Counted from the first letter of the stretch, positions 1 to 7,956 are shown. The stretch: DNA of 30,177 nt from Dehalococcoidia bacterium (GCA_030753265.1 JASMCQ010000090.1:1-30177); one strand, 5' to 3'. Numbers and translations are program-made. The notes: generated from the letters alone by a model not told the origin.

Positions 1-56
1 CCGCAAAACAGGCCGGGGCCAACTTATAGAATGTTTCACGACTTCTTAAAGGTTGG

Positions 57-103
57 TACGGGGGAAATCCCCCTTTTGTCCCCCTTTACAAAAGGGGGAA
101 TGA
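57..103. repeat. MITE/REP-like G/C-run palindrome, left copy
   Basis: An intergenic element starts with GGGGGAAATCCCCCTTTT, followed by CCCCCTTTACAAAAGGGGG, which folds on itself. The same arrangement (GGGGAAATCCCCCT, then TCCCCCTTTATAAAGGGGGA) recurs at 30015-30070, where a second outer arm is also present. The left copy looks like a half or truncated element. Nothing else is recognised in bases 1-191. Confidence 0.6.
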
Positions 104-191
104 ACCGGTTCTCTCCGGTGGCGGGGTAGGTATTGTGTCCGCGCTTCAGGTAACCTGGAGGCTGGGCCCGCCATCGAGGGGCGGTGCTCGG

Positions 192-692
192 TTACAGCAG
201 GACCAGTTGCCGGACTGGATCGGCCGGCCCGTACTTCGCTCCGCGTTTGCCAGCCTTGCGTCGTCGCTTTGGAGCCTGGTTCGTGGTGTCGCTCGCGGCT
301 ATTTCCGCGCGGGCTTGGCGGGCCAGTTTGAGGTTGAGCCTCCGGTTGTCGGGGTCTCCGTGCATCGCCACCCTTCGGATCACCTCCTCGGGTCGCGGTT
401 TGGCGCTCGGCGGGAAGGCCCATTTCACCGCGAGCCTATTGTCTCGCAGGAATCGGTCTTTAAGAAAAGCCAACTCGTCGGGAGCGAGGTCCCCGGCCCA
501 ACCGGGCTGGCGCAGCCGCCGGTCACCGCGCGGCCGCCCCTTGAGCTTGGGCGGCTTGGGCAACCCAAGAGCAGGCTTGGCGATGAGGATTCCAGGGAAA
601 CCGATCTGCCGAGGTCCAACGGCGCTTGCCACGCTACTCTCCACACTTAGACTGCGGCACAGGGCCGGTCCAACAACCCCGAAGGAGGCCAA
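192..692 (-). CDS. hypothetical basic protein
   Basis: A 166-codon ORF with TTG start, stop TAA at 192-194. GAAGGA lies about 6 nt before the TTG and is the only Shine-Dalgarno-like signal, but it falls inside the intergenic repeat at 697-726. A GTG at 642-644 is an alternative start without a visible ribosome site. The middle (about residues 55-130) has a natural mix of charged and hydrophobic residues, including RPEEVIRRVAMHGDPDNRR followed by an Ala/Arg-rich helix. The C-terminus is Arg/Lys-rich. I recognise no family. Overlapping plus-strand ORFs of similar length are compositionally less protein-like. It may be a real lineage-specific gene or a chance ORF. Confidence 0.35.
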   Translation of the reverse strand: MASFGVVGPALCRSLSVESSVASAVGPRQIGFPGILIAKPALGLPKPPKLKGRPRGDRRLRQPGWAGDLAPDELAFLKDRFLRDNRLAVKWAFPPSAKPRPEEVIRRVAMHGDPDNRRLNLKLARQARAEIAASDTTNQAPKRRRKAGKRGAKYGPADPVRQLVLL

Positions 693-696
693 TCTC

Positions 697-726
697 GGTC
701 CTTCGACAAGCTCAGGACGAACGGAT
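697..726 (+). repeat. REP-like intergenic repeat, copy 1
   Basis: The 30 bases, with core CCTTCGACAAGCTCAGGACG, are repeated exactly in the opposite orientation at 21827-21856. The core is itself partly palindromic (CCTTCGACAAGCTCAGGA pairs CCT with AGG and AGCT is central). This is typical of small dispersed intergenic repeats. Confidence 0.7.
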
Positions 727-1126
727 TGCCCCCGTTAGTACGGACTGTCCCAGTCGGTACGGATTGCCCCCGGTTCGCGTTGAACTCCGATTCCATCGAG
801 AGTCCCGACGAAGCCGGACCTGTCGAACCACGGAGGCCGGTTATTGGACAGGCGCTCAACGGCGTTCAGATGCCGCCATTCTACACAACACATTGTTGGC
901 CCAATCGGGCAAGAATGCAAGGGGTTACAGGGCCTCATCGAAAGAACTGGGAGCCCTCCGGCCGGGGATAAGCCACGAGAGCTTTCGAGTCATGTTGACC
1001 GGACGGCCGGCCACTAAACCTCTCCCCCGGGTGACGCATGAAACATTCTTGGAAACCGGTGAACCGGTTTGGGTTGGCGCCGGCCTTCTCAAGAAGGGTG
1101 CGGGGTATCTTGGCTGACTGTCGGCC
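727..1126. other. non-coding stretch with short repeats
   Basis: No convincing gene is seen. The 14-mer ACGGATTGCCCCCG occurs at 721-734 and again at 759-772. A perfect dyad, AAACCGGT-GA-ACCGGTTT, lies at 1053-1070. It lacks a following T-run, so it is not an obvious terminator for the gene ending at 1127. Confidence 0.4.
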
Positions 1127-1546
1127 CTACTCCTGCCACTTCTTGCCCAATTCGTCAGGCTTCTTGACCTCGTAGGAGCGGAATATTTCCAGCAGCCGCC
1201 CGTCTTCGTCGATGGCGGTGGCCTCGGTCACCAGGTAGGGTTTGCCGCGCCGCCAGTATTTGTCGGCGATCCGCGCGGTTACCAAGATCTTCTTGCCGGG
1301 TATGGGCGCGTTGTAGAACTCCACTTCGGCACGGGCGAGGATTCCGCCGACCTGGTCGTCATAGGCCATATCGAGAGCCGTGGTGTCGTGCTTGACCCCG
1401 ATGGTGACGAAAGGCGCGTCGGGGTCCTCCACGGACGCCCGGTAGCTGTCCACTGTCCTCTGGCTCAGGACGTAATCGTAGGAACCCAGGTCCTCGCCTA
1501 TCTCGGCCTTTTCGAAATCGAACTCCCTTTTCGGTGAGTCGGCCAT
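1127..1546 (-). CDS. MaoC/FAS1-like dehydratase-domain protein (hotdog fold)
   Basis: Predicted 139-aa protein resembling the N-terminal MaoC-like (FAS1-type) dehydratase domain, a hotdog fold that usually binds acyl thioesters. The pattern seen is an N-terminal EIGEDLGSYDYVLSQRTVDSY stretch, then DPDAPFVTIGVKHDTTALDMAY and the strand-rich block VEFYNAPIPGKKILVTARIADKYWRRGKPYLVTE. The start was set at the ATG at 1544-1546 because GGGAGGTG lies about 8 nt upstream; longer in-frame starts have no such site. In this family the domain often pairs with a second hotdog half, which is not encoded nearby. The substrate is unknown. It lies downstream of, and on the same strand as, the formyltransferase, 168 nt apart. 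Confidence 0.7.
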   Translation of the reverse strand: MADSPKREFDFEKAEIGEDLGSYDYVLSQRTVDSYRASVEDPDAPFVTIGVKHDTTALDMAYDDQVGGILARAEVEFYNAPIPGKKILVTARIADKYWRRGKPYLVTEATAIDEDGRLLEIFRSYEVKKPDELGKKWQE

Positions 1547-1601
1547 GCGTCTTACACCTCCCTGGTCCATGTACAAACTACCTGTGCCACGCCCCTCAAG
1601 G

Positions 1602-1618
1602 GGGGTCAAATTGACCCC
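1602..1618. promoter_or_regulatory. palindrome upstream of the MaoC-like gene
   Basis: GGGGTCAA-A-TTGACCCC is a perfect 8-bp inverted repeat with a one-base centre, 56-72 bases before the start codon at 1546. Its position and symmetry suit a dimeric-repressor operator, but no cognate regulator is visible and related G/C-run repeats are common in this window. Confidence 0.3.
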
Positions 1619-1714
1619 GGGGCGGAACCGCGGCACTTCGATTCTCAACCTTATCCCCGGCGATGGGTCTCCGCGCCGCGCGTTTGAGATGCTTCGCGCA
1701 GAAACCGGATGGAT

Positions 1715-2635
1715 CTAACTTCCGAACCGGGCCCCCGGCCGCAGGTCGATGCTCCCGGTCCATTCCGGCGCGGAGACCTTGCGCCCGCCTTCGGGTTGGA
1801 CCCTGGCGATGAACACGGTCCCGCCCTTCACGGCCACGGCGAAGCCGGCGTCGGTGACCTCGGTTACCTCCCCAGGGCTCTTCCCGCTGTCGCCTTCCCG
1901 TTTTTCCGCCTTGTAGAACTGAACCGTCTTCCCACCAAGTGTGGTCCCGGCGCCGGGACTCGGATCACTCCCCCTGATCAGGTTGTAGATCTGGTCGACC
2001 GATCCGCTCCAGTCGATAATGACCTCCTGGGCGCCGCACCACCCCTCATAGGTGGCCTGGTCCCCGTCTTGCACGATGCAGGGCGCCGTGCCGGCCTTGA
2101 CCATCGCCACGGCTTCCGCCATCGCCTCGACGCCCATGGGAAAGAGCCTGCCGAAGTACACGGAACCGAGGGTGTCGTCGGGGCCGATCTCGATCTCTTT
2201 CTGAAGGAGCACCTCGCCGGTATCGAGGCCCGCGTCGGGCCAGAAGATGGTGAGCCCCGTCTTCGTCTCGCCCTGGATGATGGGCCAGTTGATGGAGCTG
2301 GGGCCCCGGTGCTTCGGGAGCAAAGACGGATGGTACTGGATAGTCCCTTTCGTCGGCGCCGTCAGGATCGCATCGGGTACGATGTCAGTGACGAAGGCCA
2401 TCACGCACAGGTCGGTGTTCAGGCCTACGAAGGCGTCGATGGCCGGCTGAGTTCGCATTCGGCGAAACTGAAACGTGGGGATGCCGTGAGTCTCGGCCGC
2501 CGCCTTGATCGGGTCCGGGGGCCGTCCCTCTCGGTCGGGGGGGCAGAACACCCCGACGATGTCTTCTCCACCCTCGACCAGAGCGTTCAGGACGCTCTCG
2601 CCGAAAGCTGCCTGGCCAATCAGGGCAATGCGCAT
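1715..2635 (-). CDS. formyltransferase-family protein, 10-formyl-THF dehydrogenase hydrolase-like
   Basis: A 306-aa cytosolic protein with an N-terminal formyltransferase domain and a C-terminal domain. The active-site block is HPSLLPKHRG (His102) and WPDAGLDTG (Asp138), and the C-terminal half contains YNLIRGSDPSPGA. In methionyl-tRNA and GAR formyltransferases an Asn precedes the His by two residues. Here that position is Gln100, and in 10-formyl-THF dehydrogenase it is also not Asn. The run FWPDAGLDTGEVLLQKEIEIGPDDT is closest in my recall to the hydrolase domain of that dehydrogenase. The likely chemistry is formyl transfer or hydrolysis on 10-formyl-tetrahydrofolate; it is probably not the tRNA enzyme. 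The ATG start at 2635 is preceded by GGGAGG. It is divergent from the permease at 2989. Confidence 0.75.
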   Translation of the reverse strand: MRIALIGQAAFGESVLNALVEGGEDIVGVFCPPDREGRPPDPIKAAAETHGIPTFQFRRMRTQPAIDAFVGLNTDLCVMAFVTDIVPDAILTAPTKGTIQYHPSLLPKHRGPSSINWPIIQGETKTGLTIFWPDAGLDTGEVLLQKEIEIGPDDTLGSVYFGRLFPMGVEAMAEAVAMVKAGTAPCIVQDGDQATYEGWCGAQEVIIDWSGSVDQIYNLIRGSDPSPGAGTTLGGKTVQFYKAEKREGDSGKSPGEVTEVTDAGFAVAVKGGTVFIARVQPEGGRKVSAPEWTGSIDLRPGARFGS

Positions 2636-2905
2636 AGCGCCAGCCTCCCTATTTGCAAGTTTTTACCGTTGCCGCCGCTGAGGTCGTCCCGAATATACCA
2701 CCAGATTGGGCGGGCGGCAACGGGGCATCATAGGTTCCCGCTGGGGGCCATGGACCGGCTGGGTGTCTGAGGCCAGGGGATGAGGCGTCCGGAGGGTAGA
2801 CGGTGCTCCGGACCTGTTCTCGCTTCCTCGAAGCCCGGAGGGTGCAGCGGCCGGATACGAGGGTTGGCACCTGGTCTGGTATTAAGCACTGTAATCGGCT
2901 ACTAT

Positions 2906-2935
2906 CGATCTCGGGCCAGGCGATCTCGGGCCAGG
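2906..2935. repeat. tandem 15-bp repeat upstream of the permease gene
   Basis: CGATCTCGGGCCAGG occurs twice head to tail (2906-2920, 2921-2935), about 55 nt before the TTG start at 2989. It lies in the 353-nt divergent intergenic region 2636-2988, which otherwise shows no gene or clear promoter. It could be a regulator site or replication slippage. Confidence 0.5.
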
Positions 2936-2988
2936 CAAAGGGCCCGGCCGGCCCACGGCGATAACCACGAAGAACAGGGAGCCACATT

Positions 2989-3942
2989 TTGCGTCAATAT
3001 GCGGTGAAAAGGGTCATCCTGTTTCCACCCACGGTCCTTTTGTTGACGATTGTCGCCTTCGTTGTGATGCAGGTGATGCCCGGTGACCCTGCACTGGCCA
3101 TCCTCAGCGAAGGGGATGCAAATTATACCCAGGAAGAGCTGGTGAGGCTACGCCACAAATTGGGTACCGACCGGCCCGTGGCCGTTCAGTATCTTAGCTG
3201 GATTAGTGGGGCGGCGAGGGGAGACTTCGGTGATTCTCTGTGGTTCAACGCCCCGGTCATGACGGAACTCAAGTCCCGAGTGCCCCGAACCACCCAACTC
3301 GCGCTCATGGCCATAATCCTGGCCAGTTTGTTCGCGGTGCCCTTGGGGATCATCTCGGCCATCAAGCCGGAGAGTTGGCTCGACTACGGCGCCCGGACTT
3401 TCACCCTGGTCGGTATCGGCATTCCCAACTTCCTCGCCGCCGTACTGATTATCCTGTTCCTGGTCCGGGTATTTAATTGGCTGCCACCCCTGGGGTACGC
3501 CGAACTGTGGGAGGACCCGCTAACCAATCTGCAGCAGATGATCTTTCCCTCCGTCGCCCTGGCCTTCTACGATATGGCCTTCATCGGCCGGGTAGCACGC
3601 TCCTCGATGATGGAGACTCTTCGGGAGGACTACATGAGGACTGCCCGCGCCAAGGGGCTGTCCGAGCGGGTTGTGCTGGCCCGGCACGGTCTGAAGAACG
3701 CCTTGTTGCCCATCCTCACCGTGACCGGGTGGCAATTTGGCCGCCTGTTCGAAGGCACGGTCATCATTGAGACCATTTTCCTGGTGCCCGGCATGGGCCG
3801 GATCTTGATCGAAGCGGTTTTCCACCGGGATTTCACGATGATCCAGGCCGTCATCGTGATCATTGGCGTGGCTATCCTGACCATCAATCTGCTGGTCGAC
3901 CTCATGTACGGCTGGCTCGACCCCAGGATCCGCTACTCATGA
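2989..3942 (+). CDS. ABC transporter permease, DppB/OppB type
   Basis: A 317-aa inner-membrane permease of the dipeptide/oligopeptide/nickel importer class. The N-terminal segment (residues about 9-30) is followed by the family signature VMQVMPGDPA. The protein has about six hydrophobic segments and an EAA-type cytoplasmic loop with RTARAKGLSERVVLARHGLKNA, which docks the ATPase. The C-terminus LMYGWLDPRIRYS is typical. The start is TTG at 2989, with AGGGAG about 8 nt upstream. DppB normally works with a DppC partner, one or two ATPases and a binding protein; none is encoded here, so the partners must lie elsewhere or the gene is an orphan. The substrate cannot be told from this subunit. Confidence 0.85.
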   Translation: MRQYAVKRVILFPPTVLLLTIVAFVVMQVMPGDPALAILSEGDANYTQEELVRLRHKLGTDRPVAVQYLSWISGAARGDFGDSLWFNAPVMTELKSRVPRTTQLALMAIILASLFAVPLGIISAIKPESWLDYGARTFTLVGIGIPNFLAAVLIILFLVRVFNWLPPLGYAELWEDPLTNLQQMIFPSVALAFYDMAFIGRVARSSMMETLREDYMRTARAKGLSERVVLARHGLKNALLPILTVTGWQFGRLFEGTVIIETIFLVPGMGRILIEAVFHRDFTMIQAVIVIIGVAILTINLLVDLMYGWLDPRIRYS

Positions 3943-4041
3943 CAGCCGCGGCCGGGGTGAACCGGGGGCTTCGACCGCGCGGTGCGCCACGGCCCCATTA
4001 GATTTGGGTCTGACCCCCACGGTTGAACTGTGGTACATAGC

Positions 4042-4068
4042 TTGACAAAGTATTATCATGGTTAACAT
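4042..4068 (+). promoter_or_regulatory. possible promoter before the phosphofructokinase gene
   Basis: A perfect TTGACA (4042-4047) is followed by an AT-rich stretch with TAACAT at 4063-4068, a 15-nt spacing that is short. It lies about 140 nt before the start at 4206. The -10 assignment is weak. Confidence 0.25.
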
Positions 4069-4205
4069 CAGAGGACGGATTAAGCAGCGTCCGGCCTGAT
4101 TCTCAAGCAGCACGGGTGGTGTTCAATCGGTTGACGCCTCGCTGTGGGTCAGCCCCTTCCGCAATCGTCAAGCTTCTACATCCCGCTCGAATAAGGATTA
4201 GCCAC

Positions 4206-5492
4206 ATGACCAAGGAGGCAAAACGCCTCGGCATACTGGTGGGGGGCGGTCCGGCGCCGGGTATCAACAGCGCCATCGGCGCCGCTACTATCGAGGCGGT
4301 CAATTCCGGCCTCGAAGTTATTGGAATCCTTGACGGCTTCGAGCACCTGGCCGCTGGGCGGACCGACATGGTCGAGCGTCTGGTGATCAGCGCCGTGTCC
4401 CGCATTCACACCTCGGGCGGTTCCATCCTGCGCACCTCGCGGACCAATCCCACCCGTAACCCGCAGGATCTCTGGCGGGCGCTTCAGGCTCTCCAGGACA
4501 TGGGCATCAAATACCTGGTAACCATCGGTGGCGACGATACCGCCTTCGGCGCCGCGGAACTGGCCAGGGCCGCCCAGGGGGGCCTATGCGTGGCCCACGT
4601 GCCCAAGACGATCGACAATGACTTGCCGCTGCCCGGCGGCATGCCGACTTTCGGCTTCGAGACCGCGCGGCACGTGGGTACCGAGGTAGTGCTGAGCCTG
4701 ATGGAGGATTCCCGTACCACCAACCGCTGGTTCTTCGTGGTGGTGATGGGGAGGGAAGCGGGCCACCTGGCCCTGGGGATCGGCAAGGCTGCTGGGGCGT
4801 CACTGGCCCTCATACCCGAGGAGTTTCCCCAAGAGCGCATCGGCCTGGACCTGGTTTGCAAGGTGCTGGAAGGGGCCATGCTCAAGCGCCGGGCAATGGG
4901 GCAGAAATACGGACTGGCGGTGATCGCGGAAGGGATCGCTGAAAAGCTGGACCCGGAAGAGTTGGCCCAAATTCCCGGAGTGGTCATCGAGCACGACTCC
5001 TATGGCCATCCCAACCTGAGCGAAATCCCCCTGGCGACGATCCTCCGGCGGGCGGTGCGGCAACGCTTTGCCGACCGTGGGGAGCGCTTGTCGATGGTGG
5101 AGGTGACCCTGGGCTACAACTTGCGGTGCGCCCCGCCTATTCCGTTTGACATCGACTACACCCGAACCCTGGGCTACGGCGCCGTCCGGTTCCTGCTGTC
5201 GGAACCAAAGGACGAAGAGCAACGCGATGGGGGTCTGATCTGCCTGCAAGACGGACACCTTCGGGTTGTCCCCTTTCAGGACCTGCGCGACCCTGAAACC
5301 GGCCGCACCCGGGTCCGCAAAGTGGACGTCGAATCGGAGCACTATGCCGTGGCTCGCAAGTACATGATCCGCTTGGAGCGCCGGGACCTGGAAAACCCTG
5401 AAATGCTCGGCAAGCTAGCGGGAGCCGCCAGCATATCCCCCGAGGCTTTCAGCCGGACCTTTGGGCCGGCGGCCGGTCTGCTACCCCCATAA
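4206..5492 (+). CDS. 6-phosphofructokinase, probably PPi-dependent
   Basis: A 428-aa cytosolic phosphofructokinase, committing fructose-6-phosphate to glycolysis. Visible motifs are the N-terminal GGGPAPGINSAIG loop (13-25), IGGDDT (107-112), PKTIDND (133-139) and MGREAGHLALG. ATP-dependent enzymes usually have GGDGS/T and PGTIDND. The second Asp in GGDDT and the Lys in PKTIDND are hallmarks of pyrophosphate-dependent enzymes (EC 2.7.1.90), so PPi is the predicted phosphoryl donor and the reaction may be reversible. The start ATG at 4206 is chosen because AAGGA lies upstream and family similarity begins there; in-frame codons back to 4116 look non-coding. It stands alone, with no other glycolytic gene nearby. 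Confidence 0.9.
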   Translation: MTKEAKRLGILVGGGPAPGINSAIGAATIEAVNSGLEVIGILDGFEHLAAGRTDMVERLVISAVSRIHTSGGSILRTSRTNPTRNPQDLWRALQALQDMGIKYLVTIGGDDTAFGAAELARAAQGGLCVAHVPKTIDNDLPLPGGMPTFGFETARHVGTEVVLSLMEDSRTTNRWFFVVVMGREAGHLALGIGKAAGASLALIPEEFPQERIGLDLVCKVLEGAMLKRRAMGQKYGLAVIAEGIAEKLDPEELAQIPGVVIEHDSYGHPNLSEIPLATILRRAVRQRFADRGERLSMVEVTLGYNLRCAPPIPFDIDYTRTLGYGAVRFLLSEPKDEEQRDGGLICLQDGHLRVVPFQDLRDPETGRTRVRKVDVESEHYAVARKYMIRLERRDLENPEMLGKLAGAASISPEAFSRTFGPAAGLLPP

Positions 5493-5765
5493 GCCGTTCC
5501 CCAAACATGATTGCCCCGAAGATTTGACGGGCCTGCCCCAAGAGCTGCGTTCAGCATCCCGCTTGCGAGGCCCCATGAAGTTGAGATTGGGCTGAGTTAT
5601 CCCACCTTTGCCGGGGGGACCAGGGAGCCTGCTCTCCAGCATCCGGCCTGCGTTGGACGGGGGTGCTGTCCGGAGTTCCTCCCAGGGTGTGGGAGTCGGG
5701 AATGAGCCGAGATGCCGACGGGCCAGCCGGGCGCCGGAGGCTGAAGATGCCAACGAGGTGAGAGA

Positions 5766-6554
5766 ATGCCCGTTTCCGGTAAAGTAGTCATCGTAACCGG
5801 CGCCAGCCGGGGGATCGGCAAGGCCGCCGCCGTGGGCTTGGCCCGCGAGGGCGCCAAGGTCGTCGTGGCCGCCCGCTCGGAGACCGAGCGCCCCGGTCTG
5901 CCCGGCACCATCCACGCCACCGTCGCGGAGATCGAGAGCTTCGGAGGCACCGCGCTGGCCGTCCGCTGCAACCTGCGAGAGGAAGCGGACATCACCGCCA
6001 TGGTGCGGCAGACCATGGGCGCCTTTGGCCGCGTTGACGTGCTGGTGAACAACGCCGGCGTGGGCAACTACAAGTCCTTCCTGAAAACCAGCCTCAAAGA
6101 GTGGGACCTGGTTGTGGACATCGACCTGCGGGCCCCCTTCATCTGCTGCAAAGCGGTGGCGCCCATAATGGTCGATCAAGGAGGGGGCAGCATCATCAAC
6201 GTGTCGTCCCAGGCCGCCAACAACATCTTTTCCTCCACCCGGGGGATGGAGCCCGGCGTCCGCATCGAGATGATGGGCCAGGTCTATGGGACCGTCAAGG
6301 CGGGTCTGGAGCGGTTCACCTGGGGGCTGGCCACCGAGTTGGGGCGGTACAATATCGCGGTCAACGCGCTGAAGCCGATGCGGCCGGTGGTCACCGAGGG
6401 GTTTCTGGCCCAACGCCCCGACGCTGACTACTCCAGTTGGGTCACCCCGGAAGCCATGACCAAGGCGATCATTTTCCTCTCCCAGCAGGACGCCAACGGC
6501 CTCACTGGGACCAATGTCACCGACGAGGAGTTGGTCAAGAGGCACCGGCTGTAG
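5766..6554 (+). CDS. short-chain dehydrogenase/reductase (SDR)
   Basis: A 262-aa NAD(P)-dependent oxidoreductase with a Rossmann fold. TGASRGIG (11-18) binds the cofactor, NNAG is at 95-98, INVSS at 144-148, and the catalytic pair is Tyr174 and Lys178 (YGTVK). The spacing between the Ser147/148 strand and the catalytic Tyr is about 26 residues, roughly double the usual, because of an inserted segment STRGMEPGVRIEMMGQV. The C-terminal part EELVKRHRL lacks the typical SDR glycine-rich ending. The start ATG is preceded by GAGGTG. Substrate unknown. The gene is followed by a convergent sulfurtransferase. The 273-nt region before it (5493-5765) shows no gene. Confidence 0.85.
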   Translation: MPVSGKVVIVTGASRGIGKAAAVGLAREGAKVVVAARSETERPGLPGTIHATVAEIESFGGTALAVRCNLREEADITAMVRQTMGAFGRVDVLVNNAGVGNYKSFLKTSLKEWDLVVDIDLRAPFICCKAVAPIMVDQGGGSIINVSSQAANNIFSSTRGMEPGVRIEMMGQVYGTVKAGLERFTWGLATELGRYNIAVNALKPMRPVVTEGFLAQRPDADYSSWVTPEAMTKAIIFLSQQDANGLTGTNVTDEELVKRHRL

Positions 6555-6582
6555 TAAAAGAAGTCGCCGCGGATTGCACCGC

Positions 6583-6618
6583 ACGTCTGAATCCAGACGT
6601 CCGCGCCCTCCGCGTTTT
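6583..6618 (+). terminator. hairpin between convergent SDR and sulfurtransferase genes
   Basis: ACGTCTG-AATC-CAGACGT is a perfect 7-bp stem (6583-6600), followed by CCGCG-rich sequence and TTTT at 6615-6618. Flanking CCGCGG (6568-6573) may extend the structure. It lies between two converging stop codons, the expected site of a terminator. Confidence 0.45.
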
Positions 6619-6661
6619 AGCAACAGGGACTGTAGAAGCCGATGTGCTCGGGGTGGCCCGG

Positions 6662-7492
6662 CTACACCTCCAGGGGCGTGTCTTCCATATTGGCCCACTC
6701 GCCCATGGAGCCATCGTAGTTCTTGGCCTCGCCGTAGCCGAGGAGCTTCAGGACCATCACACCGTGCGCCGCACGGATGCCGCCCTGTCAATAGGCGAAG
6801 ATGTTCTTGTCCGGAGTAATGCCCTTCTCCGAAAGGATCCGCCGAATCTCTTCCGGTGACTTGAACCGGTGGGTTTCCCGGTCCATGGTCTGCCACCAAT
6901 CCAGGTGAACGGCCCCGGGCACGTGCCCGACCCGCTTGTTGCCTCGGCTGTTGGTGCCGTTCCACTCACCCGTGCTCCGGACGTCCCAGATCACCGCGCC
7001 ATCAACGTTGCAGGCGGCCTTGATGTCGTCGACCCGAGCCATCATCGTGTCGTCGGCCTTGGGGGTGAACTTCACGCTGGAGTCGGGATGGGCCCTGTCG
7101 AAGCTGACGGCCCGGCCCTCGGTGACCCAACGCCGCCAACCGCCGTCCAGCACCTTGACGTTGCCGTGGCCGTGGGTCTTGAGCGCCCACCAGAACCGTG
7201 CGGAATAGTTGCTTTGGTTGTTGTCGTAGGCGATCACCAGGGTATCGTCGCCGATGCCCAGACCCTGGCACATGGCCGCGAACTGGCCGGGATTCATCAG
7301 GTGCACCCGTCCGGTGTCCGGGTTCTTCTCGTAGTTGTCGGGCACCAGCACCGCCCCGGGGATGTGGCCCCGGAGGAAAGCCGGCTCCACCTCGCAATCC
7401 ACCACCACCAGATTGGAGTCGTCCTTGTGGGCTTCCACCCAAGCGGCATCAACCAGGAATTCCGGATGGGCGAAACCTTCTCCCGTCGTCAT
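6662..7492 (-). CDS. rhodanese-type sulfurtransferase, putative selenoprotein (TGA at the catalytic Cys)
   Basis: A two-domain rhodanese/3-mercaptopyruvate sulfurtransferase-like protein; these move sulfane sulfur through a persulfide on one Cys in the C-terminal domain. The N-terminal inactive domain has VVVDCEVEPAFLRGHIPGAV; the C-terminal domain has IWDVRSTGEWNG and VGHVPGAVHLDWW. After NIFAY (residue 234) the codon is TGA (6788-6790), exactly where the catalytic Cys of the family CxGG loop belongs. The same frame continues for 41 codons as QGGIRAAHGVMVLKLLGYGE and ends GSMGEWANMEDTPLEV before TAG (6662-6664), a normal rhodanese C-terminus. A hairpin follows the TGA. Translation of TGA as selenocysteine would give a 276-aa enzyme; otherwise the product is 234 aa with no nucleophile. 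AGGAGG precedes the ATG at 7492. Selenocysteine is an inference; no sel genes are in the window. Confidence 0.7.
6749..6790 (-). promoter_or_regulatory. candidate bacterial SECIS hairpin after the in-frame TGA
   Basis: Directly after TGA (6788-6790) the mRNA can fold. CAGG (6787-6784) pairs with CCUG (6752-6749), CAUC (6779-6776) with GAUG (6758-6755), and CGUGC (6775-6771) with GCACG (6767-6763). A GGC apical loop sits at 6770-6768, with an internal loop and a GUGU bulge. The loop begins 18 nt after the UGA and opens with GG, matching the general bacterial SECIS design (short loop with a conserved early G, about 16-37 nt from UGA). Confidence 0.5.
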
Positions 7493-7956
7493 GCTTCCTC
7501 CTGAAATGTCCGTAGCCTGGAGAACTGCCAGAAAAGCCGGCCGGGTTGCACTCGCCGGCTGGCGTCACTCAATTGTAGGGTACGGCTTAGGCGGGGTCAA
7601 TCGAGCGTCTTGTATATTTATGGCCTCGGACACATCTGCTCCTTTCGGGAAGTAACCTACATTCACCCCAGGAAATAACGCCGCTTCTAGCCTCTCGGGC
7701 TTTCTTACCCCTGCATGCGGCCAGTTATCACTGACGGTCTACAGCCTCGAACATGACTTGCTCCTTCTCGGTTGAGCGTTTAGGGCTGCAGCGCGGCAAC
7801 AGCGCGATGCTACCAACTCGCGAGCACCTGCATATCCCGCAAAACCCCGCATAGGCTGTAGATAGGCTGGACTGGGCCGTAGAACGTAGACTAGAGATAG
7901 GATTTGGTGGACAAGCAGATACTTAGAGTCTCGCTAAACCAGCCACAGGAGACCAT
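7493..7956. other. non-coding stretch, left part of a less GC-rich island
   Basis: No convincing gene on either strand. From about 7600 the base composition becomes visibly less GC-rich than the flanks and stays so to about 8900. No clear attachment-site repeat was found by eye. Confidence 0.4.

Noticed and set aside
1053..1070. AAACCGGT-GA-ACCGGTTT palindrome as a terminator
   Set aside because: The loop would be only two bases and no T-tract follows on either strand; kept only as a dyad of unknown meaning.
1709..2770. 353-codon plus-strand ORF across the formyltransferase gene
   Set aside because: The opposite strand encodes a complete formyltransferase with its ribosome site; the plus frame has no recognisable motif.
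5481..6965. 494-codon minus-strand ORF across the SDR gene
   Set aside because: It is antisense to a clear SDR with Rossmann and YxxxK motifs; its translation is Gly/Arg/His-rich low-complexity with no family features, as expected of a GC-rich shadow frame.
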